Below, piece after piece: positions 7,949-17,393 of a DNA stretch of 64,000 nucleotides; positions within the stretch are counted from its first letter, which is position 1, and each line of letters begins with the position of its first letter. The stretch comes from JAAYPI01 sp963668615 (GTDB lineage: Bacteria > Bacteroidota > Bacteroidia > Bacteroidales > Paludibacteraceae): the NCBI GenBank assembly GCA_963668615.2, contig CAXXCL010000002.1, positions 1 to 64,000 of the forward strand. The letters are read 5' to 3'. A model generated the notes under the pieces. It saw nothing but the letters and a program-made list of their open reading frames with translations, had not been told where the DNA came from and ran no database searches. The position numbers were made by a program, and so were the translations under genes.

Positions 7949-8428
7949 ATGAAACAAAAATTATGTATTTTGTTTTTTTTCGGACTGGTTTGTTTGGGTT
8001 TACAAGCTCAAACACACATAGTTTTGAAAACAAAAACAGGCGGTATTCAAAATATCGGTCTGAATACATTGAAAAATGTAACTTTCACGGAAGATAATAT
8101 TATTTTTAATTACGCCAGTGGATCGAATTTGCCTTACTTATCTTCTACTGTTAGCTTGATAACTTTCGCTGTTTTGCCTAATGCAATCAATGAAACCCTT
8201 GATAATAAAGAGCAATCTTTTATCTACCCAAATCCGACCAAAGATGTATTGTATGTAAATAGTCAGTTTACCAAACCGACGAATTGTCTGATTTATCACA
8301 TAGATGGTAGGCTTGTAATGTCCGTTATTCTCGGCATTGATACTCAGTCTTTTAATGTAAGTTCTTTATCGAATGGTTTTTATCTTTTGAAGATAGATAA
8401 TCAGGTATATAAATTTAGAAAGCTATGA
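7949..8428 (+). CDS. Small secreted protein with T9SS-type C-terminal domain
   Basis: The 159-residue protein has a signal peptide ending near LGLQAQ and a short N-terminal strand region. The C-terminal 70 residues match a type A T9SS sorting domain: YPNPTKDVLYV, IYHIDGRLVM, FNVSSLSNGFYLLKI and a basic end KFRKL. Such domains direct export across the outer membrane by the type IX system. Its stop overlaps the start of the CotH gene by 4 bases, and both proteins share a similar early stretch (a short beta segment around 'KNVTF' and 'DSLTFQ'), suggesting they act together. Its function is unknown. Confidence 0.8.
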   Translation: MKQKLCILFFFGLVCLGLQAQTHIVLKTKTGGIQNIGLNTLKNVTFTEDNIIFNYASGSNLPYLSSTVSLITFAVLPNAINETLDNKEQSFIYPNPTKDVLYVNSQFTKPTNCLIYHIDGRLVMSVILGIDTQSFNVSSLSNGFYLLKIDNQVYKFRKL

Positions 8429-9996
8429 AAAAAGTAATCATTACACTGTTGTGCCTGTCGTTTATTTCAACCTCATTTGCACAATCTAAAATCCATATTC
8501 ATCATAATACGGGTACGGATGTTCGTTTGTTTACTTCATTGATAGACAGTTTAACTTTTCAAAAGGAAAATGCCACATCCGATCAATATACAACTTTTAC
8601 AATTAATAGAACGAATGGTAGTAAGCAAGTCATTTCTATTGCTTCTGTTGACAGTATAGAATTGGGGAAGGACAGTAGTAACTATCTTTTTGACATTACC
8701 GCTTTGCCGGAAATTCGTTTTGATGTTAAATTAAAAGATTGGAATACGCTTTTAACCAATTTTGATAAGTATGACCAAAATGAAGAAATGATACCTGCCC
8801 ATTTTACATTTACTAAAAATGGGAAAACAGTAGAATTGGACAGCGTGGGTATTCGCATAAGAGGAAATACAAGTGTAGAAAGACCTGAAGGTTCTGACGG
8901 AGATTTGCACTCAGCAACTAATGCTGATTGGCATCATGCTCATTTTGCGGTTCAATTTTCAGAGTATAAGGATGGTCAATCTATTTATAACACAGATAGA
9001 ATTATTTTGAAATGGTTTAAAGATGATCCAGCGTATTGTCGTGAAGTATATTGTTACGATTTGTTTAAAAAATTTGGGGTTTGGAGTGCTCCCCGTGCTA
9101 GCTATACACGTTTAACAATCAATATTGAGGGTGATGCAAGTCCTGCTTATTTTGGTGTATATGCCTTGATTGAGTCTCCAAATAGTGACTATCTGAAGTA
9201 TCGTGTATTACAAGGTAATTTTCCGAATGATAATGGCAATTTATGGAAAGCAAGTTATGGTGCTGACTTAAGTGATATTCTTAATGACCAAATGGGAATA
9301 GAAAATATTACTTTGTCTGAAAGTACGAGTCAGTTTTATATATATGATCTTAAAACAAATAAAAAGACAGGTCTTGCTACTGCGAAAACACAATTAACTT
9401 CGTTTGTAAGTGGCATGAAATCTTTGACAGATGGTTCTACAGATTTGAAGACCTATTTGGAAGCCCATATGGATGTGGATTTGTTCCTTAGAGCTATAGC
9501 GGTCAATGTGATGGTAGGAATGTGGGATGATTATTGGGTTAATAAGAATAACTACTTCTTCTACTTTGATACTAATGGCAAGTTTTATTTTATCCCTTAC
9601 GATTATGACAATACCTTGGGAACTTCTGCTATCCTTGACAATTCCGGAACGCAAGATTTGTTAAATTGGGGGTATCGTAGTGATGAAAGGCTACTCATTA
9701 AGAAAGTTCTTTCTATTACAGCATTTGAAAATCAATATAAAGCTTATTTAAAAGAATTGGCTAATTCTGGCAATGATTATTTTGATGCGGATAAGAGTCT
9801 AGCACGCATTAATAAGTGGCAGGCTTTGATAGCAAATTATGTTTCGAATGATACCGGTGAAGATATGACTATCAAAGATAAACCTGCATCTTGGAGTAAC
9901 TGTGATTTTTATCGCTTAAAATCGGGTAATGATGCCGGTGGTAGTGATGGAAATGCTAATTTTTTCAAAACAAAAATTAAATGCATTACTTGGTAA
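8425..9996 (+). CDS. CotH kinase family protein
   Basis: The 523-residue secreted protein (signal peptide to about residue 20, STSFAQ) has an N-terminal beta region and then the CotH domain from about residue 90. Visible signatures are GIRIRGNTS, the strand ILKWFKDDPA with YCYDLFKKFGV, FGVYALIE, and the metal-binding IPYDYDNTLGT near residue 391 that corresponds to the DWD-type motif of CotH. CotH proteins are atypical secreted kinases; the substrate here is unknown. It overlaps the small T9SS-type gene and sits 3 bases before surE. CotH, VTC and DUF4956 genes often co-occur, and here the VTC/DUF4956 pair is 5 kb upstream. Confidence 0.88.
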   Translation: MKKVIITLLCLSFISTSFAQSKIHIHHNTGTDVRLFTSLIDSLTFQKENATSDQYTTFTINRTNGSKQVISIASVDSIELGKDSSNYLFDITALPEIRFDVKLKDWNTLLTNFDKYDQNEEMIPAHFTFTKNGKTVELDSVGIRIRGNTSVERPEGSDGDLHSATNADWHHAHFAVQFSEYKDGQSIYNTDRIILKWFKDDPAYCREVYCYDLFKKFGVWSAPRASYTRLTINIEGDASPAYFGVYALIESPNSDYLKYRVLQGNFPNDNGNLWKASYGADLSDILNDQMGIENITLSESTSQFYIYDLKTNKKTGLATAKTQLTSFVSGMKSLTDGSTDLKTYLEAHMDVDLFLRAIAVNVMVGMWDDYWVNKNNYFFYFDTNGKFYFIPYDYDNTLGTSAILDNSGTQDLLNWGYRSDERLLIKKVLSITAFENQYKAYLKELANSGNDYFDADKSLARINKWQALIANYVSNDTGEDMTIKDKPASWSNCDFYRLKSGNDAGGSDGNANFFKTKIKCITW

Positions 9997-9999
9997 GGA

Positions 10000-10773
10000 A
10001 TGAAAAGACCTTTAATATTAGTAACCAATGATGATGGCGTAGAAGCTCGTGGTATACAGTGTCTTATTGAGGCTGTTTGTCCTTTGGGAGAAGTAGTGGT
10101 AGTTGCTCCTGATGGTCCGCGTTCGGCTCAATCAAACGCTATAACTGTCAATTCTCCTTTACGTTTTTGGAAACATTTGGAGAAAGATGGACTCACGGTC
10201 TACCGTTGTAATGGAACTCCTACAGATTGTGTAAAAATAGCATTGTGTCATATTTTGGAGCAAAAGCCCGATTTACTGGTATCAGGTATTAATCACGGTT
10301 CAAATTCATCTGCTAGTGTGATGTATTCGGGAACGATGGGAGCTGCTTTTGAGGGATGTAGAGCAGGTATTTCTTCGCTCGCTTTTTCGCTTTGCGATTT
10401 CGATCCGCGTGCCGACTTTACTTTTGCTATGGAATTTGCAACAATACTTTCGGACAAAGTGCTGAAAGAAAGTTTGCCCAATGGGGTTTGCTTAAACGTA
10501 AATGTTCCTGCTGTGAAAAACCTAAAAGGATTACGTTTATGTAGGCAGGCTGATGCAAAATGGACTGAACGGTTTGTTCAAAGAGAAGACCCTGCGGGAA
10601 ATAATTATTATTGGTTAACCGGATTTTTAGAAAATAAAGAACCTAATGCAGATGATACCGATGAAGCTGCCCTCGAACAAGGATATGTTTCGGTAGTCCC
10701 TTGCAAAGTGGATTTGACAGATTATCACGTCCTTTCAAACTTGAAAAAATGGAATTATGAAACTAAAGTATAA
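10000..10773 (+). CDS. surE: 5'/3'-nucleotidase SurE
   Basis: SurE hydrolyses nucleoside monophosphates and short polyphosphates with a divalent metal. The N-terminal metal site is plain: ILVTNDDGVEARG holds the paired aspartates, followed by VVAPDGPRSAQSNAIT with the catalytic Ser/Asn region and the conserved LLVSGINHGSN and MYSGTMGAAFEG. At 257 residues it has the normal length. It follows cotH by 3 bases and overlaps the next gene by 17, so it is inside an operon. The link between SurE and lpxB is a conserved position in Bacteroidetes rather than a shared pathway. Confidence 0.95.
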   Translation: MKRPLILVTNDDGVEARGIQCLIEAVCPLGEVVVVAPDGPRSAQSNAITVNSPLRFWKHLEKDGLTVYRCNGTPTDCVKIALCHILEQKPDLLVSGINHGSNSSASVMYSGTMGAAFEGCRAGISSLAFSLCDFDPRADFTFAMEFATILSDKVLKESLPNGVCLNVNVPAVKNLKGLRLCRQADAKWTERFVQREDPAGNNYYWLTGFLENKEPNADDTDEAALEQGYVSVVPCKVDLTDYHVLSNLKKWNYETKV

Positions 10774-11044
10774 TAATTTTTTTTTGGGATTTATTCCTGC
10801 GTTATTTTTGCCTATAATTATTTTTTTATCCACATGGGGGTATTTGTATACAGGTGATTTATCTTTTTGGGCAAGCCTAAAGGAGTTTTTTGGTACTCAT
10901 TTGATGCAACAATACATTCTTTTTTGTTCGCTGCCTGACTTAATTATACTTTTTATTGCTTACAAAATGGAACGTTGGAAAGCTTGTAGTGGAGCTTTTT
11001 TGGGGTTGTTTCCTTTCTTATGTCTTTTATTTTCAAACTTTTGA
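10757..11044 (+). CDS. Small integral membrane protein
   Basis: The 95-residue protein is almost entirely hydrophobic, with about three transmembrane segments: FFLGFIPALFLPIIIFLSTW, the middle YILFCSLPDLIILFIAY and a C-terminal GAFLGLFPFLCLLF. I do not recognise a named family. It overlaps surE by 17 bases and precedes lpxB by 17, so translation is probably coupled. Its position suggests an envelope role, which is inference. Confidence 0.7.
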   Translation: MKLKYNNFFLGFIPALFLPIIIFLSTWGYLYTGDLSFWASLKEFFGTHLMQQYILFCSLPDLIILFIAYKMERWKACSGAFLGLFPFLCLLFSNF

Positions 11045-11061
11045 GGTAAAACAATTTTCGA

Positions 11062-12204
11062 ATGAAATACTATATTATTGCCGGTGAGGCATCCGGCGAT
11101 TTACATGGGTCAAATTTGATTAAATCACTTAAACAAAAGGACGAAAAGGCAGAGTTTCGTTTCTTCGGAGGTGATTTGATGCAAAAAGAAGGTCGGAATT
11201 TGGTAAAACATTACAGAGAAATGGCCTTTATGGGCTTTGTTAATGTCATTCTTAATTCTCGCACTATTCTGCATAATTTGAGATTTTGTAAAGATGATAT
11301 TATTTCTTATGCACCTGATGTTGTCATTTTAATTGACTATGCAGGGTTTAACCTGAAAATAGCCAAGTTTGTCAAGACAAAAATGACGATTCCTGTTTTT
11401 TACTACATTCCTCCTAAAATTTGGGCTTGGAAAGAACATCGCATCAAAGCAATCAAAAGATATGTCGACAAGGTATATACGATTTTCCCTTTCGAATCGA
11501 ACTTTTATGCAAAACATAATTATAATGTAAATTATGTTGGAAATCCTTCGGTTCAGTCGGTTAATCAGCGTATTTGTAAAGGTGAGCTGCGTAGTGATTT
11601 TTTGCAACAAAATAATTTGTCGGATAAAAAGATTGTGGCTTTGTTAGCTGGTAGCAGAAAACAAGAAATTGTTAGCACCCTTCCCATTTTTATGAATATC
11701 GATTTTTCGTTGTTCCAAGCTGAATATCAATTCGTTATAGCTGGTGCCGCAAGTGTGTCGCCCGAAATATACACTGATATAGTGGGGGATAGGAATGTTT
11801 CTATCGTCTATGGGAAAACGTACGAATTACTTCAACAAGCTGACTTTGCCTTGGTAAACTCAGGTACGGCAACTCTGGAAACAGCTTTGTTTCATGTTCC
11901 ACAAGTGGTATGCTATCAAATGTTTATGGGTAGATTTTTTTATCCTTTTGTTAAACATATATTAAAAACCAGATTTGTTTCTTTGGTCAATATTATTGCT
12001 CAAAAGGAGGTTGTAAAAGAGCTTTTAGCCTATAATTTTACTGCGGAGAACGTGCAAAAGGAATTGATTCGCCTTATTTACGATGCGGAATACAGAAACA
12101 ATATTTTGAACGAATATAACGAAATAGAGAAAAATCTCGGCAGTACTGTAGCTTCTGATACTGCTGCTGATTTGATGATAAAAAGCTTACAGTCAGATAA
12201 GTAG
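11062..12204 (+). CDS. lpxB: Lipid-A-disaccharide synthase
   Basis: LpxB joins UDP-2,3-diacylglucosamine and lipid X to form the lipid A disaccharide at the inner membrane. The 380-residue protein starts with the GT19 signature YYIIAGEASGDLHGS and has FFGGDLMQKEG, YYIPPKIWAWKEHR, the family core GSRKQEI, and the C-terminal UDP-binding VNSGTATLETALF. The other early lipid A genes of the window (lpxA, lpxC/fabZ, lpxD) lie 7-10 kb away on the other strand. Its stop is only 3 bases from the end of the converging ABC-F gene, leaving no room for a separate terminator. Confidence 0.96.
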   Translation: MKYYIIAGEASGDLHGSNLIKSLKQKDEKAEFRFFGGDLMQKEGRNLVKHYREMAFMGFVNVILNSRTILHNLRFCKDDIISYAPDVVILIDYAGFNLKIAKFVKTKMTIPVFYYIPPKIWAWKEHRIKAIKRYVDKVYTIFPFESNFYAKHNYNVNYVGNPSVQSVNQRICKGELRSDFLQQNNLSDKKIVALLAGSRKQEIVSTLPIFMNIDFSLFQAEYQFVIAGAASVSPEIYTDIVGDRNVSIVYGKTYELLQQADFALVNSGTATLETALFHVPQVVCYQMFMGRFFYPFVKHILKTRFVSLVNIIAQKEVVKELLAYNFTAENVQKELIRLIYDAEYRNNILNEYNEIEKNLGSTVASDTAADLMIKSLQSDK

Positions 12205-12207
12205 AAC

Positions 12208-13848
12208 CTATTTAGCTGAACGTTCCAATTCTTTTAAGTTGTCTAATTTCTTCTTTTCCAAAAATTCGTAAATGCCTTCATGATGTTCTATCACTTTCTG
12301 GTTGCCAAATTCATATACTTTTGTAACTAAGCCATTTAAGAAATCACGGTCGTGTGATACAACGATGAGTGTACCATCAAAATCGATGAGGGCTTGTTTT
12401 AAAATGTCTTTTGTTTTTAAATCGAGGTGATTGGTTGGTTCGTCCAATATTAGTAAGTTAACAGGTTCCAGCAGAAGTTTGATCATTGCCAAACGTGTAC
12501 GTTCTCCTCCGGAAAGAACTTTTACTTTTTTTTCAGATTCTTCTCTTCCAAACATAAAAGCACCCAAAATATCTCGCATTTTCGTTCGAACGTCACCAAT
12601 GGCAATATCATCGATGGTTTGAAAAACCGTTAAGTTCTCGTCCAATAGAGAGGCCTGGTTTTGGGCAAAATAGCCAATCTTTACGTTGTGACCGAGTGTG
12701 AGGTTGCCATCAAAATCAATTTCATTCATGATGCATTTTACTAAAGTAGATTTTCCTTCGCCATTTTTGCCAACAAAAGCTATTTTTTCACCTCGATGAG
12801 TCATAAAATTGACGTTTTTGAAAATCTGTTTTTCATCGTATTTTTTACTTAGATTTTCTGCTATTACGGGATAGTTTCCTGAGCGTGGTGATGGTGGAAA
12901 TTTCAGTCGTAAAGCAGATGTGTCCTCTTCATCTACTTCAATAATTTGTAGTTTTTCTAACATTTTTACGCGCGATTGTACCTGTAACGTTTTTGAGTAA
13001 GTGCCTTTAAATCGTTCGATAAATTCGGTTGTTTCAGCAATCATTTTTTGTTGATCTTCAAACTGTTTTTGTTGCTGTTGGCGTCTTTCTTTGCGTAACT
13101 CAAGGTAGTGAGAATACGTCGCTTTATAATCGTAAATTTGTCCCATTGTTACTTCAATTGTACGATTGGTAATGTTATCAACAAAAGCTCTATCGTGCGA
13201 AATAACGATAACGGCTTTATCGCTTTGAATAAGAAAGTTTTCGAGCCATTGAATAGATTCAATGTCTAGGTGGTTTGTTGGTTCGTCCAACAAAATAGCA
13301 TTTGGATTACGCAATAGAATTTTTGCCAATTCGATACGCATACGCCATCCTCCGCTAAATTCGCTGGTTTTTCTGGTAAAATCGCTGCGAACAAAACCCA
13401 ATCCAAGTAAGATCTTTTCTATTTCTCCATCATAATTGATTTCTTCAATACTGTAGAATTTTTCACTGAGAGCCGAAACTTCCTCAATTATTTGCATATA
13501 ACTGTCACTCTCATAGTCTGTTCTTGTGGCAAGTTGCTCATTTAGTTCATCGATTTTTTTCTCCATTTCAAAGATGCTAGAAAATGCCTGAGCCGCTTCT
13601 TCAAATACCGTACGAGAGTCTTCTGTTATTAAATGTTGAGGTAAATAAGCTACCTGAAAATCTTTAGGGATGGTAACTTTTCCGCGTGATGCTTCGCGAA
13701 CGCCGGCTAAAATTTTAAGTAGAGTCGATTTGCCGGCTCCATTTTTGCCCATCAAGGCAATCCTGTCTTTCTCGTTTACTACAAAAGAGATATTTTCAAA
13801 TAGGGTAGTGCCTCCAAACTCTACCGTTAATCCTTCTGCTAAAATCAT
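12208..13848 (-). CDS. ABC-F family ATPase
   Basis: This 546-residue protein has two fused ATP-binding cassettes and no membrane segment, the plan of ABC-F proteins that act on the ribosome. The first cassette has Walker A GKNGAGKST, signature SGGWRMR and Walker B LLDEPTNHLD; the second has GKNGEGKST, SGGERTRLAM and LILDEPTNHLDL. The linker (about residues 240-310) is a charged helical arm rich in Gln and Lys, as in the Uup/YdiF branch. It is likely a housekeeping translation factor; antibiotic resistance is possible for the family but nothing here points to it. Confidence 0.92.
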   Translation of the reverse strand: MILAEGLTVEFGGTTLFENISFVVNEKDRIALMGKNGAGKSTLLKILAGVREASRGKVTIPKDFQVAYLPQHLITEDSRTVFEEAAQAFSSIFEMEKKIDELNEQLATRTDYESDSYMQIIEEVSALSEKFYSIEEINYDGEIEKILLGLGFVRSDFTRKTSEFSGGWRMRIELAKILLRNPNAILLDEPTNHLDIESIQWLENFLIQSDKAVIVISHDRAFVDNITNRTIEVTMGQIYDYKATYSHYLELRKERRQQQQKQFEDQQKMIAETTEFIERFKGTYSKTLQVQSRVKMLEKLQIIEVDEEDTSALRLKFPPSPRSGNYPVIAENLSKKYDEKQIFKNVNFMTHRGEKIAFVGKNGEGKSTLVKCIMNEIDFDGNLTLGHNVKIGYFAQNQASLLDENLTVFQTIDDIAIGDVRTKMRDILGAFMFGREESEKKVKVLSGGERTRLAMIKLLLEPVNLLILDEPTNHLDLKTKDILKQALIDFDGTLIVVSHDRDFLNGLVTKVYEFGNQKVIEHHEGIYEFLEKKKLDNLKELERSAK

Positions 13849-13874
13849 GCGTTCTTAATTTGGTTTTGAGGGCA

Positions 13875-13882
13875 CAAAGGTA
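13875..13882 (-). promoter_or_regulatory. Putative -7 box TACCTTTG for the ABC-F gene
   Basis: TACCTTTG on the minus strand matches TAnnTTTG and lies 26 bases before the ABC-F start. No TTTG at the -33 position was found. Confidence 0.45.
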
Positions 13883-13978
13883 ATAAAATCTTGGCGTATT
13901 GAGAAGTGTGCAATTCTCCATTTACGTTTCAAATAGGTTTTTGAAGAAAGGATTTGATAGAGAGTGAAAAGAACGCTG

Positions 13979-15211
13979 TTATTTTTTCCAAGACTTCATT
14001 CTTTCCATAGCTTCAATAGTGTCTTCTCGACTGCTGAAACCTGTAAACCGGAAATAACCTTCACCCGAAGGACCAAATCCTGCTCCAGGTGTCCCTACAA
14101 TATTTGCTTCGTATAATAATTGGTGGAAGAATTTCCAAGAAGGAACCTCGTTTGGAATTTTTATCCAAATATGTGGAGCATTTATACCACCATATACTTC
14201 AAATCCCAAGTTGATAAGTTCATCTCGTATAATGGCAGCATTAGTAAGGTAATATTCTATGTTTTTTTGTAATTGCTTCTTGCCTTTAGGCGAATAGGTA
14301 GCTTCTGCACCTCTTTGAACAATATATGATGTCCCATTGTAATAGGTAGTCGCACGTCTTTTCCATAACTTATTTATTCCTACTTTTTCTCCAAATAAGG
14401 TATAACCTGTAAGTTCCTTAGGAACAATGGTGTAAGAACAACGTAAACCTGTAAATCCAGCTGTTTTAGAATAACTTCGAATTTCGATAGCTACTTTTTT
14501 AGCTCCTTTTATTTCATAAATAGAGTGAGGAATATCATTTTCAGTGATGTACGATGCATAAGCACCATCGTATATTATAATCGTTTGATTTTCAATTGCA
14601 TAGTCTATCCACTTTTTTAGCTCTGTTTTGTTGAGAGCCACTCCTGTAGGGTTGTTCGGGTAGCACAGGTAAATCATATCTACTTTCTCCTTGGGTAGTT
14701 CAGGAACAAAATTGTTTTCGCTTGTACAAGGAATATACACAATGTTGCTCCAAATATTTTGCTTAGTTAGATTTCCAGAACGTCCACCCATTATTGCAGC
14801 ATTTTCGTACACAGGATATACCGGATCTGTAATTCCGATAATATTATCCCTGCCAAAAATATGTCCGATATTTCCTACGTCCGATTTAGAACCATCACCA
14901 ATAAATACTTCGTCCTGTTCTAACGAGATGCCTCTTGCGTTATAGTCATGCTTAATAATTTTTTCTATGAGAAATTGATAACCGGTTTCTGGACCATATC
15001 CTCGAAATGTTTTTATATCACCCATTTCTCTAACGGCATTCTCCATTGCAAGTACGACTTCTTCCGGCAATGGTAAAGAAACATCTCCCAAGCCTAAGCG
15101 TACTACCTTCGTATTTGGATGTACAATATTGAAAGCATTTATTCGTTGCTCAATTTCTGTGAACAAGTAGTTTTCAGGAAGTTTTAGATAATTTTCGTTA
15201 ATTAGAACCAT
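13979..15211 (-). CDS. dapL: LL-diaminopimelate aminotransferase
   Basis: DapL converts tetrahydrodipicolinate directly to LL-diaminopimelate using glutamate and PLP, a short route to lysine and peptidoglycan. The 410-residue protein has the DapL-specific opening NENYLKLPENYLF, then RLGLGDVSLPLP, FRGYGPETGY, the cofactor-site YLCYPNNPTGVAL, and the PLP lysine in SYSKTAGFTGLRCSYT. Length is normal for the family. dapF, often its neighbour, is not present here. The gene stands alone on the minus strand, with 130 bases to the ABC-F gene. Confidence 0.95.
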   Translation of the reverse strand: MVLINENYLKLPENYLFTEIEQRINAFNIVHPNTKVVRLGLGDVSLPLPEEVVLAMENAVREMGDIKTFRGYGPETGYQFLIEKIIKHDYNARGISLEQDEVFIGDGSKSDVGNIGHIFGRDNIIGITDPVYPVYENAAIMGGRSGNLTKQNIWSNIVYIPCTSENNFVPELPKEKVDMIYLCYPNNPTGVALNKTELKKWIDYAIENQTIIIYDGAYASYITENDIPHSIYEIKGAKKVAIEIRSYSKTAGFTGLRCSYTIVPKELTGYTLFGEKVGINKLWKRRATTYYNGTSYIVQRGAEATYSPKGKKQLQKNIEYYLTNAAIIRDELINLGFEVYGGINAPHIWIKIPNEVPSWKFFHQLLYEANIVGTPGAGFGPSGEGYFRFTGFSSREDTIEAMERMKSWKK

Positions 15212-15290
15212 AATTTTATTATAGCATCGACTTTATATTGCGAAGATAAAAAAAAACAAGATAGGAAAGACTTCTTTGAATCGAAAATTG

Positions 15291-15298
15291 TACTTTTG
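15291..15298 (+). promoter_or_regulatory. Putative -7 box TACTTTTG for the YigZ gene
   Basis: TACTTTTG matches TAnnTTTG and ends 24 bases before the GTG start at 15323. Confidence 0.45.
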
Positions 15299-15322
15299 TT
15301 CATTATAAGTTAAATTTTTGTT

Positions 15323-15922
15323 GTGCAAGATTCTTTTTTAACGTTAGCTGAAGATTCTCAAGGTTTGTATAAAGAGAAAGGAAGTAAATTTCTTTCTTTT
15401 GCTATGCCTATTTCTTCGATAGAGGAAGCAAAAGCCAAACTTCAAATTTTAAGAAAAGATTATTATGATGCAAGGCATATTTGTTATGCTTATGTGTTGG
15501 GAAAGAATAGAACGGTTTTTCGTAGTAATGATGACGGAGAACCTTCTGGAACTGCCGGTAAACCAATTTTGGGACAAATTAATTCCAAAGACCTGACAAA
15601 TGTGTTGGTCGTTGTTGTTCGGTATTTTGGAGGAATACTCTTAGGAACGGGAGGTTTAGTAATTGCTTATAGAGAGGCTGCTGCTGATGCCATACAAAAC
15701 AATAAGATTATTTCACGTTTGGTGGAGAGCAACATTGAAATACAATTTAGTTACGAAAGCATGAATGATGTTATGTGTCTTGTTAAGGAAAATTCACTAA
15801 CCATAACTTCTCAGCATCTCGATACACAATGCTTTATGTCATTCAAAGTCCGTGAATCTTTCGTCGAACAATTAAAAGAGAACTTACATAAAATAGAGGG
15901 CGTTTCACTGCTTTTTCAGTAA
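15323..15922 (+). CDS. IMPACT/YigZ family protein
   Basis: The 199-residue protein carries the UPF0029/IMPACT domain in its first 125 residues, with the family signature RSNDDGEPSGTAGKPIL and VVVVRYFGGILLGTGGL, followed by a YigZ C-terminal domain. Relatives of yeast YIH1/mammalian IMPACT touch translation control in eukaryotes; the bacterial role is not known. The start is a GTG, chosen because it begins the conserved MQDSFLTLAE region and sits just after a -7 box. It converges on the MATE gene with 30 bases between. Confidence 0.9.
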   Translation: MQDSFLTLAEDSQGLYKEKGSKFLSFAMPISSIEEAKAKLQILRKDYYDARHICYAYVLGKNRTVFRSNDDGEPSGTAGKPILGQINSKDLTNVLVVVVRYFGGILLGTGGLVIAYREAAADAIQNNKIISRLVESNIEIQFSYESMNDVMCLVKENSLTITSQHLDTQCFMSFKVRESFVEQLKENLHKIEGVSLLFQ

Positions 15923-15952
15923 AAACTGTTTTTGTACTTTTAATTCTTTATT

Positions 15953-17305
15953 TTATTGAAGCGGAATACTTGTTTGAATTTTTTTTATTTGCCATTTTAA
16001 CACAATAAATGTCAGAATAGACGACGTAATGTCTGCCGTAGGAGATCCAAGCCAAACTCCGTTTAATCCAAAAAAATGAGGTAAAATTAATAGGGCAGGA
16101 ATGAGAAACAGAACTTGTCTGGAAACTGAAAGAAAGATGGATATTTTTGCCTTTCCGATAGACTGAAAAAAGTTTGATGTGACCATTTGAAAACCAACAA
16201 TAGAAAACATTAATAGATTTAGTCGCATTCCTATGGTTGTTAACTCAATGAGTTTGTTGTCTGTTGTAAAAGCCGATGCAATTGCCGATGGAAAGATTTC
16301 TGCCAATAAAAATAAACAAGAAGTAACGCATGTTGCAAATAGAATCGTTAACCGAAATGCTCTGATGACACGAGGTATATTGCAAGCTCCGTAGTTGTAC
16401 CCGACTATCGGTTGCATTCCCTGATTAAACCCAATTACAATCATTGCTCCAAGGTTTCCTATGCTATTGATGATGCCATATGCACCGACCGCATAATCTC
16501 CCCCGTATTTACTAAGACTAAGATTTATAATAGAAATAACCGCACTACCGGCTATTAGCATAAGAAAATTTGACATGCCAATTGAAATAATATCTTTGAT
16601 AATTTCAATTTTTAATTTCAGACATCCCGGAAGAAATCTTAGAAAACTGTTTCTTCTTGTAAAGTGAAGTATAACCAGCAAAGATCCTGCAATCTGTGCA
16701 CAGACAGTAGCCAAAGCAGCTCCGCGAATTCCCCATTTAAAAACAAAAATAAATAAAGGAGCAAGAATAGCATTGATAGCTACTGTGACAAGGGAGGTAA
16801 TCATCGCTTTGGTTGGATAACCTGATGCTCGCATAATACTATTAAGACCAAGGTAAACTTGGCAAAAAACATTTCCCAATAAAATAATTTCCATGAATTC
16901 CTTTGCGTAGGACAGTGTATTATCACTAGCTCCGAGGGCAAAAAGAATAGGGTCAAGAAAAATAAGAGTGATGATAGAAACGGCAATACCTAAAATGACA
17001 TTTAGCATAAGAGCATTACCCAAGATTTGTGTTGCACTTTGCTTGTTGTTTTGTCCGAGTCTTATAGAAACCATGGAACTTGCACCAACACCAACCATGG
17101 CACCAAAAGCTGCCGTGATGTTCATCAATGGAAAAGTTATTGCCAATCCTGAAATTGCTAGTGCTCCTACGCCTTGTCCAATAAAGATTCTATCAATAAT
17201 ATTATAAATAGAGGCAGCAGCAGTTGCGACAATTGCTGGAACAGAGTACTGTAAAAGCAACTTGCCTATTTTTTCTATGCCTAAATTGTTGGTCGATTCT
17301 TTCAC
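15953..17305 (-). CDS. MATE family efflux transporter
   Basis: The 450-residue protein has about 12 hydrophobic segments in two halves, the layout of multidrug and toxic compound extrusion pumps driven by Na+ or H+. Typical signatures are QYSVPAIVATAAASIYNIID near the N-terminus, the GVGASSMVSIRLGQ loop, and GFNQGMQPIVGYNYGA in the second half. It resembles the MepA/NorM-like branch common in Bacteroidetes; the substrate is unknown. It lies 88 bases downstream of glnS on the same strand, so readthrough is possible. Confidence 0.9.
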   Translation of the reverse strand: MKESTNNLGIEKIGKLLLQYSVPAIVATAAASIYNIIDRIFIGQGVGALAISGLAITFPLMNITAAFGAMVGVGASSMVSIRLGQNNKQSATQILGNALMLNVILGIAVSIITLIFLDPILFALGASDNTLSYAKEFMEIILLGNVFCQVYLGLNSIMRASGYPTKAMITSLVTVAINAILAPLFIFVFKWGIRGAALATVCAQIAGSLLVILHFTRRNSFLRFLPGCLKLKIEIIKDIISIGMSNFLMLIAGSAVISIINLSLSKYGGDYAVGAYGIINSIGNLGAMIVIGFNQGMQPIVGYNYGACNIPRVIRAFRLTILFATCVTSCLFLLAEIFPSAIASAFTTDNKLIELTTIGMRLNLLMFSIVGFQMVTSNFFQSIGKAKISIFLSVSRQVLFLIPALLILPHFFGLNGVWLGSPTADITSSILTFIVLKWQIKKIQTSIPLQ

Positions 17306-17393
17306 AATATCTCGTTTGCTAGGGAGACCAATATGAAAATCTCAGCCGATATTATGCAGAAACATTATCAATTAGTATTCCCTGAAGGATGTT

